A stretch of DNA of 64,000 nt from NCBI RefSeq assembly GCF_005144885.1, contig NZ_CP039690.1, positions 372,001 to 436,000 on the forward strand, read 5' to 3'. The DNA is from Phreatobacter stygius (GTDB taxonomy: Bacteria > Pseudomonadota > Alphaproteobacteria > Rhizobiales > Phreatobacteraceae). A model generated the notes under the pieces. The model did no database searches, was not told the origin of the DNA, and saw only the letters and a program-made list of their open reading frames with translations. Positions 25,607 to 33,547 of this stretch are shown piece by piece. The translations under genes were made by a program, and so were the position numbers. How positions within the stretch are numbered: the stretch's first letter is position 1; every line of letters begins with the position of its first letter.

Positions 25607-25829
25607 GTTTTGATTCCCCCCGCGAGGGAGCGAGCCCGCGACCAAGCCCTGTTTCTCCGCTCCATCGCGTCTCGATCCACGCCCCCGCAAGGGAGCGACT
25701 GTGGCCGAGCTTCCAGTCCCCGGCCCCGTAGACGTTTCGATCCACGCCCCCGTGAGGGAGCGACTGGACCTGTCGTCGAAAACCATTCGTTTCGGCGTGT
25801 TTCGATCCACGCCCCCGTGAAGGAGCGAC
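25607..25829 (-). CRISPR. orphan CRISPR array, type I-C-like repeat, 4 repeats and 3 spacers
   Basis: On the plus strand three 31-base repeats start at 25669, 25734 and 25799. They begin GTTTCGATCCACGCCCCC and end GGGAGCGAC; the copy at 25669 has GTCTC and the last has GTGAAGGAGCGAC. A degenerate 28-base copy lies at 25607-25634. All three spacers are exactly 34 bases (25635-25668, 25700-25733, 25765-25798). The reverse complement starts GTCGCTCCC and ends GTGGATCGAAAC, the known pattern of type I-C repeats, so transcription is probably on the minus strand. The degenerate repeat is then the leader-distal one, as is usual. No cas gene lies within the window. Confidence 0.85.
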
Positions 25830-25900
25830 TCTCACAGCCCTAACATATTGCTGCGGCGTGATAAAATTGGCCAGTTGCGCGAACCGGACCGTCCGGAGAG
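25830..25900 (-). promoter_or_regulatory. possible CRISPR leader remnant
   Basis: The bases next to the best-preserved end repeat include locally A/T-rich pieces (CCTAACATATTGCTG, GTGATAAAATTGG) in an otherwise very GC-rich region, on the side where a type I-C leader would lie. No promoter consensus is clear. Confidence 0.3.
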
Positions 25901-26046
25901 CCCTACTCTTCCGAAGCCGCGCAGCCCGACCCGGAAAACGTGATTGGGAAGAGTGGTTTGGCAGCAGCGCGAACCACCCGGGCGCGGCATGTGCGCTTCA
26001 GGTTCGCGCAGACCCGACCGGGCGCCCCACAAATGGCATCGCCGGC

Positions 26047-26065
26047 AGGACGAGGGGCTCGTCCT
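26047..26065 (-). terminator. hairpin downstream of the TRAP binding-protein gene
   Basis: AGGACGAG pairs perfectly with CTCGTCCT around a 3-base loop, 12 bases beyond the stop codon on the minus strand. No strong T-run follows. Confidence 0.45.
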
Positions 26066-26077
26066 CGCCGCCTCGCC

Positions 26078-27145
26078 CTACGCCTCCCTTGCCCCCAGCG
26101 CCGCATGCAGCGACACCCGCGTCCAGGGCGTGATGCGCGCCTGGAAGGCGGTGTAGCTGTCCGCCACCTTGCGGGCCATCGGGCTGCGGGTGCCAAGATC
26201 GCGCACGAGGTCGCCGGCGTGGCGGCGGGCGAGCGCCAGCATGTCGGCCGGGAAGCCGCGCAGCTTGACGCCGTGGCTCGTCACCATCAGCGCCAGCGCC
26301 TCCATGTTGAGCCGCTCGATCTCGGCCAGCGCCACCGTCAGCTCGGCGAGGCAGGCGGCCTCGACCACCGCCTTGAGCTCGGGCTCGAGCCCGTCCCAGA
26401 GCGTCCTGTTGACCAGGAATTCGCTGGAACCGTTCGGCTTGTTGAAACCCGGCGTGTAATAGAACGGCGCGATGCGCCACAGCCCCAGCTGGAGATCGGC
26501 GCCGGGCGAGGTGAACTCGGCGGCATCGACCACACCGCGCTCCAGCGCCGGATAGATATCGGCCGGCGGCACGGCCAGCGCGGTCGCACCGAGCCGCTGG
26601 AACAGTTCGGCGCCCAAGCCCACCATACGGATCTTGAGGCCCTTGACGTCCTCGGCCGAGTGCAGCTCGCGGCGGAACCAGCCGCCCATCGACACCCCGG
26701 TATTGCCACCCATCAGCGGCTTGAAGCCGAAGCGCCGGGAGGTCTCGTCCCAGAGCTCCTGGCCGCCGCCCTGCAGGATCCAGGCAGCATGTTCGGGCGG
26801 CGTGAAGCCGAAGGGAATGGCGGTGAAGAAGGCCGAGGCCGGCTCGCGGCCAATGCCGAAGAACGAGGCGGTATGGCCGAGCTCGACGGTGGCATTGCCG
26901 ACCGCCTCCTGCACCGCGAAGGCCGGCACCAGCTCGCCCGCCGCGAAGACCTGAACCTCGATGCGGCCAGCCGACAGGGTGGCGATGCGCTCGGCGATGC
27001 GCTGGGCGGAGAAGCCGGGGCCGGGCAGGTTTTTCGGCCAGGAGGTCACCATGCGCCAGCGCCGCGCGGCTTGCGCGCGCGCTGGCGTTGGTGCGGCGAT
27101 CAGCCCGGCGGCGGCGGCAAGGGTCAGGCGGCGGTCGACGGTCAT
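26078..27145 (-). CDS. TRAP transporter substrate-binding protein (DctP family) in a thiamine-regulated unit
   Basis: The product has 355 residues. A signal peptide (MTVDRRLTLAAAAGLIAAPT, cleaved after ARAQ) precedes a DctP fold: WRMVTSWPKNLPGPGF, LSAGRIEVQVFAAGELVPAF, and the helix-strand MVGLGAELFQRLGATALAVP with the conserved arginine nearby (GLKIRMVG). Residues VPPADIYPALERGVVDAAEF match the substrate-pocket loop of the family, which binds organic acids (TakP-like) for a membrane DctQM pair. No dctQ or dctM gene is nearby. The gene starts 4 bases after thiD and no promoter separates them, so it is probably co-transcribed with thiM and thiD under the TPP riboswitch. A thiamine-related ligand is an inference. 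Confidence 0.85.
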   Translation of the reverse strand: MTVDRRLTLAAAAGLIAAPTPARAQAARRWRMVTSWPKNLPGPGFSAQRIAERIATLSAGRIEVQVFAAGELVPAFAVQEAVGNATVELGHTASFFGIGREPASAFFTAIPFGFTPPEHAAWILQGGGQELWDETSRRFGFKPLMGGNTGVSMGGWFRRELHSAEDVKGLKIRMVGLGAELFQRLGATALAVPPADIYPALERGVVDAAEFTSPGADLQLGLWRIAPFYYTPGFNKPNGSSEFLVNRTLWDGLEPELKAVVEAACLAELTVALAEIERLNMEALALMVTSHGVKLRGFPADMLALARRHAGDLVRDLGTRSPMARKVADSYTAFQARITPWTRVSLHAALGAREA

Positions 27146-27149
27146 CGGA

Positions 27150-27947
27150 TCACCACCAGGCGTGGAAATGATGGGTTGGACCATGGCCATGGCCAACCTC
27201 GAGGCGGTCGGCCGCGGCGATCGCCTTGGTGACGAAATCCTTGGCCTCGGCCACGGCATGGCCGAGTTCGAGACCCTTGGCGAGGCCGGCGGCGATCGCC
27301 GACGACAGCGTGCAGCCGGTGCCGTGGCTGTTCTTGGTGACGATCCGCGGCGCTTCCAGCCGCGCCACCCGGTCGGGCAGCACCAGGAGATCGACACTGG
27401 TCGGCCCGGTGCCGTGGCCGCCCTTCATCAGCACGGCGCGCGCGCCGCGGGCGATCAGCATCCGGCCTTGCGCCAGCATGTCGTCCTCGCCCATGGCGAC
27501 CGGCTGGTCGAGCAGGGCGGCCGCCTCCAGGAGATTGGGCGTGATCAGCATGACCTCGGGGATCAGCACGGTGCTCAGCGCGCTGATCGCCTGGGGGTTG
27601 AGCAGGCGATGGCCGGAGGCCGCCACCATCACCGGGTCGAGCACGACATTCACCGCGTTGTGGCGCTTCAGCCCGGCGGCGACCGTTTCGATCACCTGCG
27701 GCTGCGACAGCATGCCGATCTTCACCGCCCTGACGGCGAGATCGGAAAACACCGAATCGATCTGGGCCGCGATGAAATCCGCTGGCACGTCGAAAATGCC
27801 CTGCACGCCCATGGTGTTCTGGGCGGTCAGCGCGGTGATCACGCTGGCGCCATAGACGCCGAGCGCGGAAAAGGTCTTGAGGTCGGCCTGGATGCCGGCG
27901 CTGCCGCCGGAATCCGAACCCGCAATGGTCACCGCGATCGCCGTCAT
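27150..27947 (-). CDS. thiD: hydroxymethylpyrimidine/phosphomethylpyrimidine kinase
   Basis: The product has 265 residues of the ribokinase-like PfkB superfamily. It shows VTIAGSDSGGSAGIQADLKT at the start, ALTAQNTMGVQGI, VKIGMLSQPQVIE, LDPVMVAASGHRLL, and the anion-hole motif KNSHGTGCTLSSAIAAGLAK with the catalytic Cys. ThiD phosphorylates HMP and then HMP-phosphate to the pyrophosphate, the pyrimidine half of thiamine. It lies between thiM and dctP with a GGGAGG site before the ATG. The presence of thiM and thiD without thiC/thiE/thiG here suggests salvage of thiamine moieties. Confidence 0.95.
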   Translation of the reverse strand: MTAIAVTIAGSDSGGSAGIQADLKTFSALGVYGASVITALTAQNTMGVQGIFDVPADFIAAQIDSVFSDLAVRAVKIGMLSQPQVIETVAAGLKRHNAVNVVLDPVMVAASGHRLLNPQAISALSTVLIPEVMLITPNLLEAAALLDQPVAMGEDDMLAQGRMLIARGARAVLMKGGHGTGPTSVDLLVLPDRVARLEAPRIVTKNSHGTGCTLSSAIAAGLAKGLELGHAVAEAKDFVTKAIAAADRLEVGHGHGPTHHFHAWW

Positions 27948-27987
27948 GGCCGATCCTCCCTTGGACAGTGGTCTTCGCTCCGGCGCG

Positions 27988-28740
27988 TCAGACGACCCGC
28001 GCGCGGGTGGCGAGCTTGCCGGACTCCAGCCCGTGCAGCGCATCGAGATAGGCGACGGCAAAACTGCCGGGGCCGGCTGCCTGTTCCGCCGCGATCTCGC
28101 CGGCGACGCCGACCGCCACCAGGCCGCAGGCGCAGGCCTCGAACGGATCCTCGGCGACCGCCAGGAAGGCCGCGATGATCGCCGCCCCGGCGCAGCCCAT
28201 GGCGGTCACCTTGGCCATCAGCGGATGGCCGTTGGGCGTGCCGGCCACGCGCGCGCCGTCCATCACATGGTCGGTCGCGCCGGTCGCCGCGACGACGGTC
28301 TTCAAGCCCAGCGCAAAAGCGTCGACCGGCCGGCCCTGGCTCAAGGCGGCGATCTCGGCCTCGTTGCCGCGGATGACGGTCGGCCCGGCCGCCGCGATCT
28401 CGCGGGCGAACAGGGCCCGGCTCGGCGAGCGTTCGATGAACACCGGGTCGAGCACCCAGGGCAGCGCCTTGGCTTTGGCCGCCCCGATCGCCAGCCGGAT
28501 CACCTGGCGCCGGCCCTCGTCGAGCGTGCCGAGATTGACCAGGAGCGCGTCGGCGCCGCCGACAAAGGCGCCGATCTCCTCCGGCGAGGTGGTCATCGAG
28601 GGCACCGCACCGATCGCCAGCAGGGCATTGGCGGTGAAGCCCTGGGCAACCCCATTGGTGATGCAGTGGATGCGCGGGCGGCGCGCCCGGATCTTGTCGA
28701 TCAGGGCTGCGGCATTCCAGGCCAGTGCGGCTGCGGCCAT
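27988..28740 (-). CDS. thiM: hydroxyethylthiazole kinase
   Basis: The product has 250 residues. It has the ThiM pattern: PRIHCITNGVAQGFTANALL, AIGAVPSMTTSPEEIGAFV, LLVNLGTLDEGRRQVIRLAI, WVLDPVFIERSPSR, VIRGNEAEIAAL and the C-terminal AKVTAMGCAGAAIIAAFLAV with the catalytic Cys region. ThiM phosphorylates the thiazole alcohol for thiamine salvage. The ATG at 28740 comes 41 bases after the TPP riboswitch core on the minus strand, so it is the first gene controlled by it. thiD follows with a 40-base gap. Confidence 0.95.
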   Translation of the reverse strand: MAAAALAWNAAALIDKIRARRPRIHCITNGVAQGFTANALLAIGAVPSMTTSPEEIGAFVGGADALLVNLGTLDEGRRQVIRLAIGAAKAKALPWVLDPVFIERSPSRALFAREIAAAGPTVIRGNEAEIAALSQGRPVDAFALGLKTVVAATGATDHVMDGARVAGTPNGHPLMAKVTAMGCAGAAIIAAFLAVAEDPFEACACGLVAVGVAGEIAAEQAAGPGSFAVAYLDALHGLESGKLATRARVV

Positions 28741-28780
28741 CACCGCCCCCCGTTCAAGGCGAGCCTGATATCCATCTCGG

Positions 28781-28866
28781 TTTCCTCCGCCGGCATGACC
28801 CGGTTCAGGTACGACGGGTTGACCGTTGAACGGTCTCTCAGCCCTTTGAGGGCACCCCGACGAGAC
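28781..28866 (-). promoter_or_regulatory. TPP riboswitch (THI element)
   Basis: Read on the minus strand, the segment contains the conserved THI-box landmarks in order: TCGGGGTGCCC, GGGCTGAGAGA, ACCCGTCGTACCTGAACCGG with GGTCATGCCGGCGGAGGAAA. This is the thiamine-pyrophosphate aptamer. Thiamine pyrophosphate binding in proteobacteria usually masks the ribosome site of the following gene; here that gene is thiM, and thiD and dctP follow on the same transcript. Confidence 0.95.
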
Positions 28867-28979
28867 AACTCCCGACGTGGTAGGCCAAGCAGAACCCGGG
28901 TGCAAGGGTGGACCACGCACAGCGCCCTTGCGAACATCCCGTCCGTCATGGAATCTCCCTGACCGCAACGAGGCACGCC

Positions 28980-29216
28980 ATGATCCCCTTTTTCGTCCAG
29001 ATCAAATGCCAGCTCGGCAAGTCCTACGAGGTCGCCGCCCAGCTCGCCGACCGCGAGATCGCGTCCGAGATCTATTCGACCGCCGGCAATTTCGACCTGC
29101 TGGTGAAGTTTTATGTCGAGACCGGCGTCGACATCGGCCATTTCGTCAATGAGAAGGTGCAGATCATTCCGGGCATCCAGGACACCCACACGATCATCAC
29201 CTTCAAGGCGTTCTGA
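28980..29216 (+). CDS. standalone Lrp/AsnC ligand-binding (RAM) domain protein
   Basis: The product has 78 residues and consists only of the alpha/beta RAM domain found at the C-terminus of Lrp/AsnC regulators: MIPFFVQIKCQLGKSYEVAA, EIYSTAGNFDLLVKFYVETG and QIIPGIQDTHTIITFKAF. There is no helix-turn-helix. Standalone RAM domains form octamers and bind amino acids or modulate partner proteins. It is divergent from the TPP riboswitch/thiM unit; whether it senses thiamine-related ligands is unknown. The ATG at 28980 is used. Confidence 0.85.
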   Translation: MIPFFVQIKCQLGKSYEVAAQLADREIASEIYSTAGNFDLLVKFYVETGVDIGHFVNEKVQIIPGIQDTHTIITFKAF

Positions 29217-29266
29217 AGCCGCGGGATCGCCGGTCGGCGAAGGCCATGCATCGCCGCGGGCTTGGG

Positions 29267-30112
29267 TCAGGCGCGCGGGTTGGCGGCCAGGAGGTCGGCG
29301 CCGTTGGCGTTGAAGAAGGCCGAGCCCGGCAGCCCCTGGCCGCCGTCGACCGCAAGCGACGTGCCGGTGATATAGGTCGCCAAAGGCGAGGCCAGGAAGA
29401 CCGCCGCCTGGGCGACATCCTCGACCAGGCCCATGCGCCGCAGCGGGATGTGGTCGAGATAACGCGCATGGTCGCCCGGGGCGGAAATGCGCCGCAGCCC
29501 TTCGGTGTCGCCGACCAGGCCCGGAACGACGCTGTTCGACCGGATGCCGAAAGGCCCCCATTCCAGCGCCAGGTTTTTCATCAGCATCTCGACGCCCGCC
29601 TTGGCGGCGCCGACATGGGCCTGATAGGCATGCGCCATGTGGGCCATCGGCGCGGTGATGAAGACCACCGAGCCGCGGCTGCGCTTCAACTGGTCGAAGG
29701 CCAGGCGCGCGGCATTGAACGAGCCGCAGAGGTCGATGTCGACGACGGTGCGAAAGCCGTTCGGTGACAGCGTCTCGGCGGGGCTGAGAAAATTGCCGGC
29801 CGCCCCGCAGACCAGCACGCCGATATCGCCGAGCGTCTCGCCGGCGCCGTCGATGGCGGCCTTCAGCTGGCCGGCATCGCGCACATCGGCGGTCCTGGCG
29901 AAGACCTTTCCGCCGAGCGCTTCGAGGGCGACCCGGGCGCCGTCCAGCCGCTCCGGCGAGCGGCCGCAAATGGCGACCGCCGCGCCGTGCCGCGCGAAGG
30001 CCTGGGCGATGCCGAAATTGATGCCGCTGCCGCCGCCGGTGACGAACACCGTCCGGCGCGCGAACAGATCGCGCGGCAGCAGGTCGCCGTGAACCGCTGC
30101 GTGCTCGGTCAT
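29267..30112 (-). CDS. SDR-family oxidoreductase, 2,4-dienoyl-CoA reductase-like
   Basis: The product has 281 residues. The dinucleotide motif TVFVTGGGSGINFGIAQAF, AICGRSPERLDGARVAL, CGAAGNFLSPAETLSPNGF and SVVFITAPMAHMAHAYQAH place it near the SDR-type 2,4-dienoyl-CoA reductases, which keep the active lysine (VGAAKAGVEML) but not the standard YxxxK tyrosine at that spot. These enzymes reduce dienoyl-CoA from unsaturated fatty acids with NADPH. It overlaps the acyl-CoA ligase gene by four bases and ends the operon, consistent with acyl-CoA metabolism. Confidence 0.8.
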   Translation of the reverse strand: MTEHAAVHGDLLPRDLFARRTVFVTGGGSGINFGIAQAFARHGAAVAICGRSPERLDGARVALEALGGKVFARTADVRDAGQLKAAIDGAGETLGDIGVLVCGAAGNFLSPAETLSPNGFRTVVDIDLCGSFNAARLAFDQLKRSRGSVVFITAPMAHMAHAYQAHVGAAKAGVEMLMKNLALEWGPFGIRSNSVVPGLVGDTEGLRRISAPGDHARYLDHIPLRRMGLVEDVAQAAVFLASPLATYITGTSLAVDGGQGLPGSAFFNANGADLLAANPRA

Positions 30113-31989
30113 TGGGGTTTGGCCGTCTGGTACATGCCGGCAATGAGCTCGGCGAATTTCTCGTGCACGAACTTGCGCTTGAGCTTCATCGTCGGGGTGA
30201 TCTCCTCGTCCTCGGGCGTCAGCACGCGGTCGATGATGCGGAACTGCTTGACCTGCTCGACCCGGGCGAACTGGCCGTTGACGCGGGCGATCTCGGCCTC
30301 GATCAGGGCAACCACCTCGGGCGCCCGCGTCAGGCTGGCGAAGTTCGAGAACGGAATGCTCTTGTCCTGGGCGAACTTGGCGACATTGTCGTGGTCGAGC
30401 ATGACCAGGCAGGTCAGATAGGGCTTGCGGTCGCCGATGACCACGGCATCGGAAATATAGGAGCTGAACTTCAGCTGGTTTTCGATTTCCGACGGGGTGA
30501 TGTTCTTGCCGCCGGCGGTGATGATGATGTCCTTCAGCCGGTCGACGATCCTGAGCAGGCCCTGATCGTCGAAGCGGCCGACATCGCCGGTGCGCAGCCA
30601 GCCATCGACGATGGCCTCGGCGGTCTTGTCCGGCTTGTTCAGATATTCGCGGAAGATGTTGGGGCCGCGGGCGATGATCTCGCCTTCCGGCGACAGCTTG
30701 ATCTCGCAGCCCGGGATGGCCTTGCCGACGGTGCCGGGACGGGCGACATCGGCCGGCGTCACGGTCAGGAAACAGGTCGATTCGGTCTGGCCATAAGCCT
30801 CCTGCATCCTGAAGCCCATGCTGCGATACCAGCGGATCAGGTCGGGCGAGATCGGCGCCGCGCCGGTCAGCAGGCTGCGTGCCCGCGACAGCCCCATCAT
30901 CCGCTTCAGGTTGCGCAGGATCAGCCATTCGCCGGCCGCGAAGACCAGCCGGTCGCCGCGCCCGGCGGGCCGGCCGGCCTCGGCGGCCAGCGCGATCCGT
31001 TCGCCGGCGGCGAGCGGCACCCGATAGAGCCAGCGCTGCAGCCTCACGCCGTCCTTCAGCCCGACCACCACCTGCGAATGCAGCTTCTCCCAGATCCGCG
31101 GCACGGCGAGCACGAAATGCGGCTGCACCTCGCGCAGGTTCTCCGGCACGGTCTCCATGCTCTCGGCGAAGTAGAGCACGTTGCCGCACATGATCTGGAG
31201 GTAGGAGCCGCAGATGCGCTCGGCCATGTGGCAGAGCGGCAGGAACGACAGCAGCGTATGGCCCTCGGCCCGGGTGAAGCACTGGCGCACGCTGTAGCAG
31301 ATGAACAGGAGGCTGCGGTGGGTCACCAGCGCGCCCTTGGCCGGCCCGGTCGTGCCCGAGGTGTAGACGATGATCGCGGGATCGTCGGGTGACTGCCTGG
31401 CCGCGGCCTCGTGCCAGGCGCCGGGATGGGCCGCCCGATGATCGCGCCCGAGCGCCAGGAAGGCCTCGAACGACATGACCATCGGATCGCTGAAATGCGA
31501 CAGGCCCTTCATGTCCGAGACCACGATGGTCTCGAGCTCCGGGCAGTCCGGCCGCCCGGTCAGAACCTTGTCCAGCTGCTCCTCGTCCTCGACGAACACC
31601 ACCCGGGTGCGGGAATCCTTCAGGAGGTAGCCGACCTGGGCCGGGGAATCGGTCGGATAGATGCCGCTGCAGATGCCGCCGAGGCCGAGCGTGCCCATGT
31701 CGACGGTGACCCAGTCGACCGAATTCTGCGCCAGCACGCTGACCACCTCGCCCTTGCCGAGGCCGAGCGCCAGAAGCCCATGGCCGATCTCCGCCGCCCG
31801 CGCCGCATAACCCCGCCAGCTGGTTTCCTGCCACAGCCCCAGGCGTTTCTCGTAGAGCGCCGGGCGATCCGCCGAGGCCTGGGCGCGAGCCAGGAACAGG
31901 TCGGTGAAATTGCGCAGGAACGGCGGCGCCGCGGTCCAGGCGGGATCGTCGAATGCCACCGACGGTTTCTCGTGCACCACTGCGTTCAT
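30109..31989 (-). CDS. AMP-dependent acyl-CoA synthetase (FAA1-type)
   Basis: The product has 626 residues with all ANL-family landmarks: IIVYTSGTTGPAKGALVTHR (P-loop), FLPLCHMAERICGSYL, QEAYGQTESTCFLTVTP, GWLRTGDVGRFDDQGLLRIV and the C-terminal catalytic GGKNITPSEIENQLK. The long insert after GQTE and overall size match long-chain fatty acid or aryl/alkyl acid CoA ligases. It sits 16 bases after livF and overlaps the SDR gene, so the transporter probably delivers the acid it activates. The exact acid is not clear. Confidence 0.9.
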   Translation of the reverse strand: MNAVVHEKPSVAFDDPAWTAAPPFLRNFTDLFLARAQASADRPALYEKRLGLWQETSWRGYAARAAEIGHGLLALGLGKGEVVSVLAQNSVDWVTVDMGTLGLGGICSGIYPTDSPAQVGYLLKDSRTRVVFVEDEEQLDKVLTGRPDCPELETIVVSDMKGLSHFSDPMVMSFEAFLALGRDHRAAHPGAWHEAAARQSPDDPAIIVYTSGTTGPAKGALVTHRSLLFICYSVRQCFTRAEGHTLLSFLPLCHMAERICGSYLQIMCGNVLYFAESMETVPENLREVQPHFVLAVPRIWEKLHSQVVVGLKDGVRLQRWLYRVPLAAGERIALAAEAGRPAGRGDRLVFAAGEWLILRNLKRMMGLSRARSLLTGAAPISPDLIRWYRSMGFRMQEAYGQTESTCFLTVTPADVARPGTVGKAIPGCEIKLSPEGEIIARGPNIFREYLNKPDKTAEAIVDGWLRTGDVGRFDDQGLLRIVDRLKDIIITAGGKNITPSEIENQLKFSSYISDAVVIGDRKPYLTCLVMLDHDNVAKFAQDKSIPFSNFASLTRAPEVVALIEAEIARVNGQFARVEQVKQFRIIDRVLTPEDEEITPTMKLKRKFVHEKFAELIAGMYQTAKPQ

Positions 31990-32005
31990 CGTCGCCGCGC
32001 TCCGC

Positions 32006-32779
32006 TCAATGCCACATCTTCTTGCGCTTCCAGCGCCGCTCGCCGCGCACGCCCTGGTCGGCGAGCCCGAGATAGAACTCCTTGACGTCGGCGTTCTCCA
32101 TGAGCTCGGCCGCCGGGCCCTCCAGCACGATGCGGCCGAGCTCCAGCACATAGGCGAAATGGGCGGTCGCCAGCGCCTGCCGGGCGTTCTGCTCGACCAG
32201 CAGGATGGTCGTGCCGAACCGCCGGTTGATGTCGCCGATGATGGCGAAGATCTGCTTGGTGAGCAGCGGCGACAGGCCGAGCGAGGGTTCGTCCATCAAC
32301 AGCAGCGAGGGCTTGCTCATCATGGCGCGCGCGATGGCGAGCATCTGCTGCTGGCCGCCGGACAACAGCCCGGCCGGCTGGCGCGCCCGTTCGCCGAGGA
32401 TCGGAAAGGTCTCGAACCAGGCGGCGATCTCGCGCTCCACCGCGTCGCGGTCGTGGCGCAAGTAGGCGCCCATCAGGATGTTCTCCTGGACCGTCATGAA
32501 CGGGAAGATCTCGCGGCCCTCGGGCACATGGGAAATGCCGCGGCGAACCACGTCGGCGCCTTCAAGCCCGGTGATCGGCTGGTCCTGGAAGGTGATCGTG
32601 CCCTTGCGCGGCGCCATGATGCCGGAGATCGTCTTGAGGATGGTCGACTTGCCCGCCCCGTTCGATCCGAGAATGGTCACGATGGCGCCTTCCGGCACCG
32701 CCAGGCTGACCCCACGGACGGCCATGATGCGGCCGTAGAAGGTTTCGACATTGGACAGCGACAGCAGGGTTGAGGTCAT
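32006..32779 (-). CDS. livF: branched-chain-type ABC transporter ATP-binding protein
   Basis: The product has 257 residues with Walker A ILGSNGAGKSTILK, Q-loop region FMTVQENILMGAYLR, signature LSGGQQQMLAIARAMM, Walker B LLLMDEPSLGLSP and switch His region. The FYLG(L) C-terminus and the absence of an extra tail fit LivF rather than LivG. It pairs with livG upstream (12-base gap). The C-terminal RRWKRKKMWH is an unusual basic tail. Confidence 0.9.
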   Translation of the reverse strand: MTSTLLSLSNVETFYGRIMAVRGVSLAVPEGAIVTILGSNGAGKSTILKTISGIMAPRKGTITFQDQPITGLEGADVVRRGISHVPEGREIFPFMTVQENILMGAYLRHDRDAVEREIAAWFETFPILGERARQPAGLLSGGQQQMLAIARAMMSKPSLLLMDEPSLGLSPLLTKQIFAIIGDINRRFGTTILLVEQNARQALATAHFAYVLELGRIVLEGPAAELMENADVKEFYLGLADQGVRGERRWKRKKMWH

Positions 32780-32791
32780 CGTCGGTCTCCC

Positions 32792-33547
32792 TCAGTCGCC
32801 GAGATAGGCGCGCACGACCCGCGGGTCGGAGATCACCTGGTCGGCATCGCCGAGCGCCAGCACGCGGCCCGATTCCAGCGCCAGCACACGGTCGGAGACG
32901 CGCCGGACCAGCGTCATGTCGTGCTCGACCATGATCACGGTGACGCCGAGATCGTCGCGGATGTCGCGGATCCAGTGCACCATGTCCTCGGTCTCTTCCG
33001 GGTTGAGGCCCGAGGACGGCTCGTCGAGCAGCAGGAGCTTCGGCCCGAGCGCCAGGGCGCGACCGATCTCCACCACCTTGCGAATGCCGTAGGACAGCGA
33101 GGCGATCGGCGCGTCGCGGTGGTGTTCCAGCTCGAGGAACTCGATGATCTCCTCGACCTTGCGGCGGAACTCCATCTCCTGGCGCCGCACGCCCGGTGTG
33201 AACAGCAGTTCCGACAGGATGCCGCTGCGGACCTTCACGTGGCAGCCGACCAGGATGTTGTCGACCACGGAAGCATGGTCGAACAGCTCGATGTTCTGGA
33301 ACGTCCGGGCGATGCCGAGCCTTGCGACCGCTTGCGGCGCGACGCGGGTGATCGCCTGGCCGCCATAGAAGATGTCGCCGCCGGTCGGATTGTAGATCCG
33401 GCTGACCAGATTGAAGATCGTCGTCTTGCCGGCCCCGTTCGGCCCGATGATGGTGAAGATTTCGCCGGGCGCGACGCCGAAACTCACCTCGTCGACAGCC
33501 TTGATGCCGCCGAAGGCGACAGACAGATTGCGCGCTTCCAGCAGCAT
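32792..33547 (-). CDS. livG: branched-chain-type ABC transporter ATP-binding protein
   Basis: The product has 251 residues: Walker A IIGPNGAGKTTIFNLVS, the LivG-specific insert IARTFQNIELFDHASVVDNI, signature LSYGIRKVVEIGRALA, Walker B LLLLDEPSSGLNPEE and the D-loop/H-loop VTVIMVEHDMTLV. It is the second ATPase of the Liv-type importer. Its ATG overlaps the livM stop (TGATG), which indicates coupling. Confidence 0.92.
   Translation of the reverse strand: MLLEARNLSVAFGGIKAVDEVSFGVAPGEIFTIIGPNGAGKTTIFNLVSRIYNPTGGDIFYGGQAITRVAPQAVARLGIARTFQNIELFDHASVVDNILVGCHVKVRSGILSELLFTPGVRRQEMEFRRKVEEIIEFLELEHHRDAPIASLSYGIRKVVEIGRALALGPKLLLLDEPSSGLNPEETEDMVHWIRDIRDDLGVTVIMVEHDMTLVRRVSDRVLALESGRVLALGDADQVISDPRVVRAYLGD

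Noticed and set aside
25490-25843. Short frames across the CRISPR array, such as SRSLTGAWIET-like or VSIHAPVKERL-like peptides
   Set aside because: These are translations of CRISPR repeats, a well-known source of false proteins.
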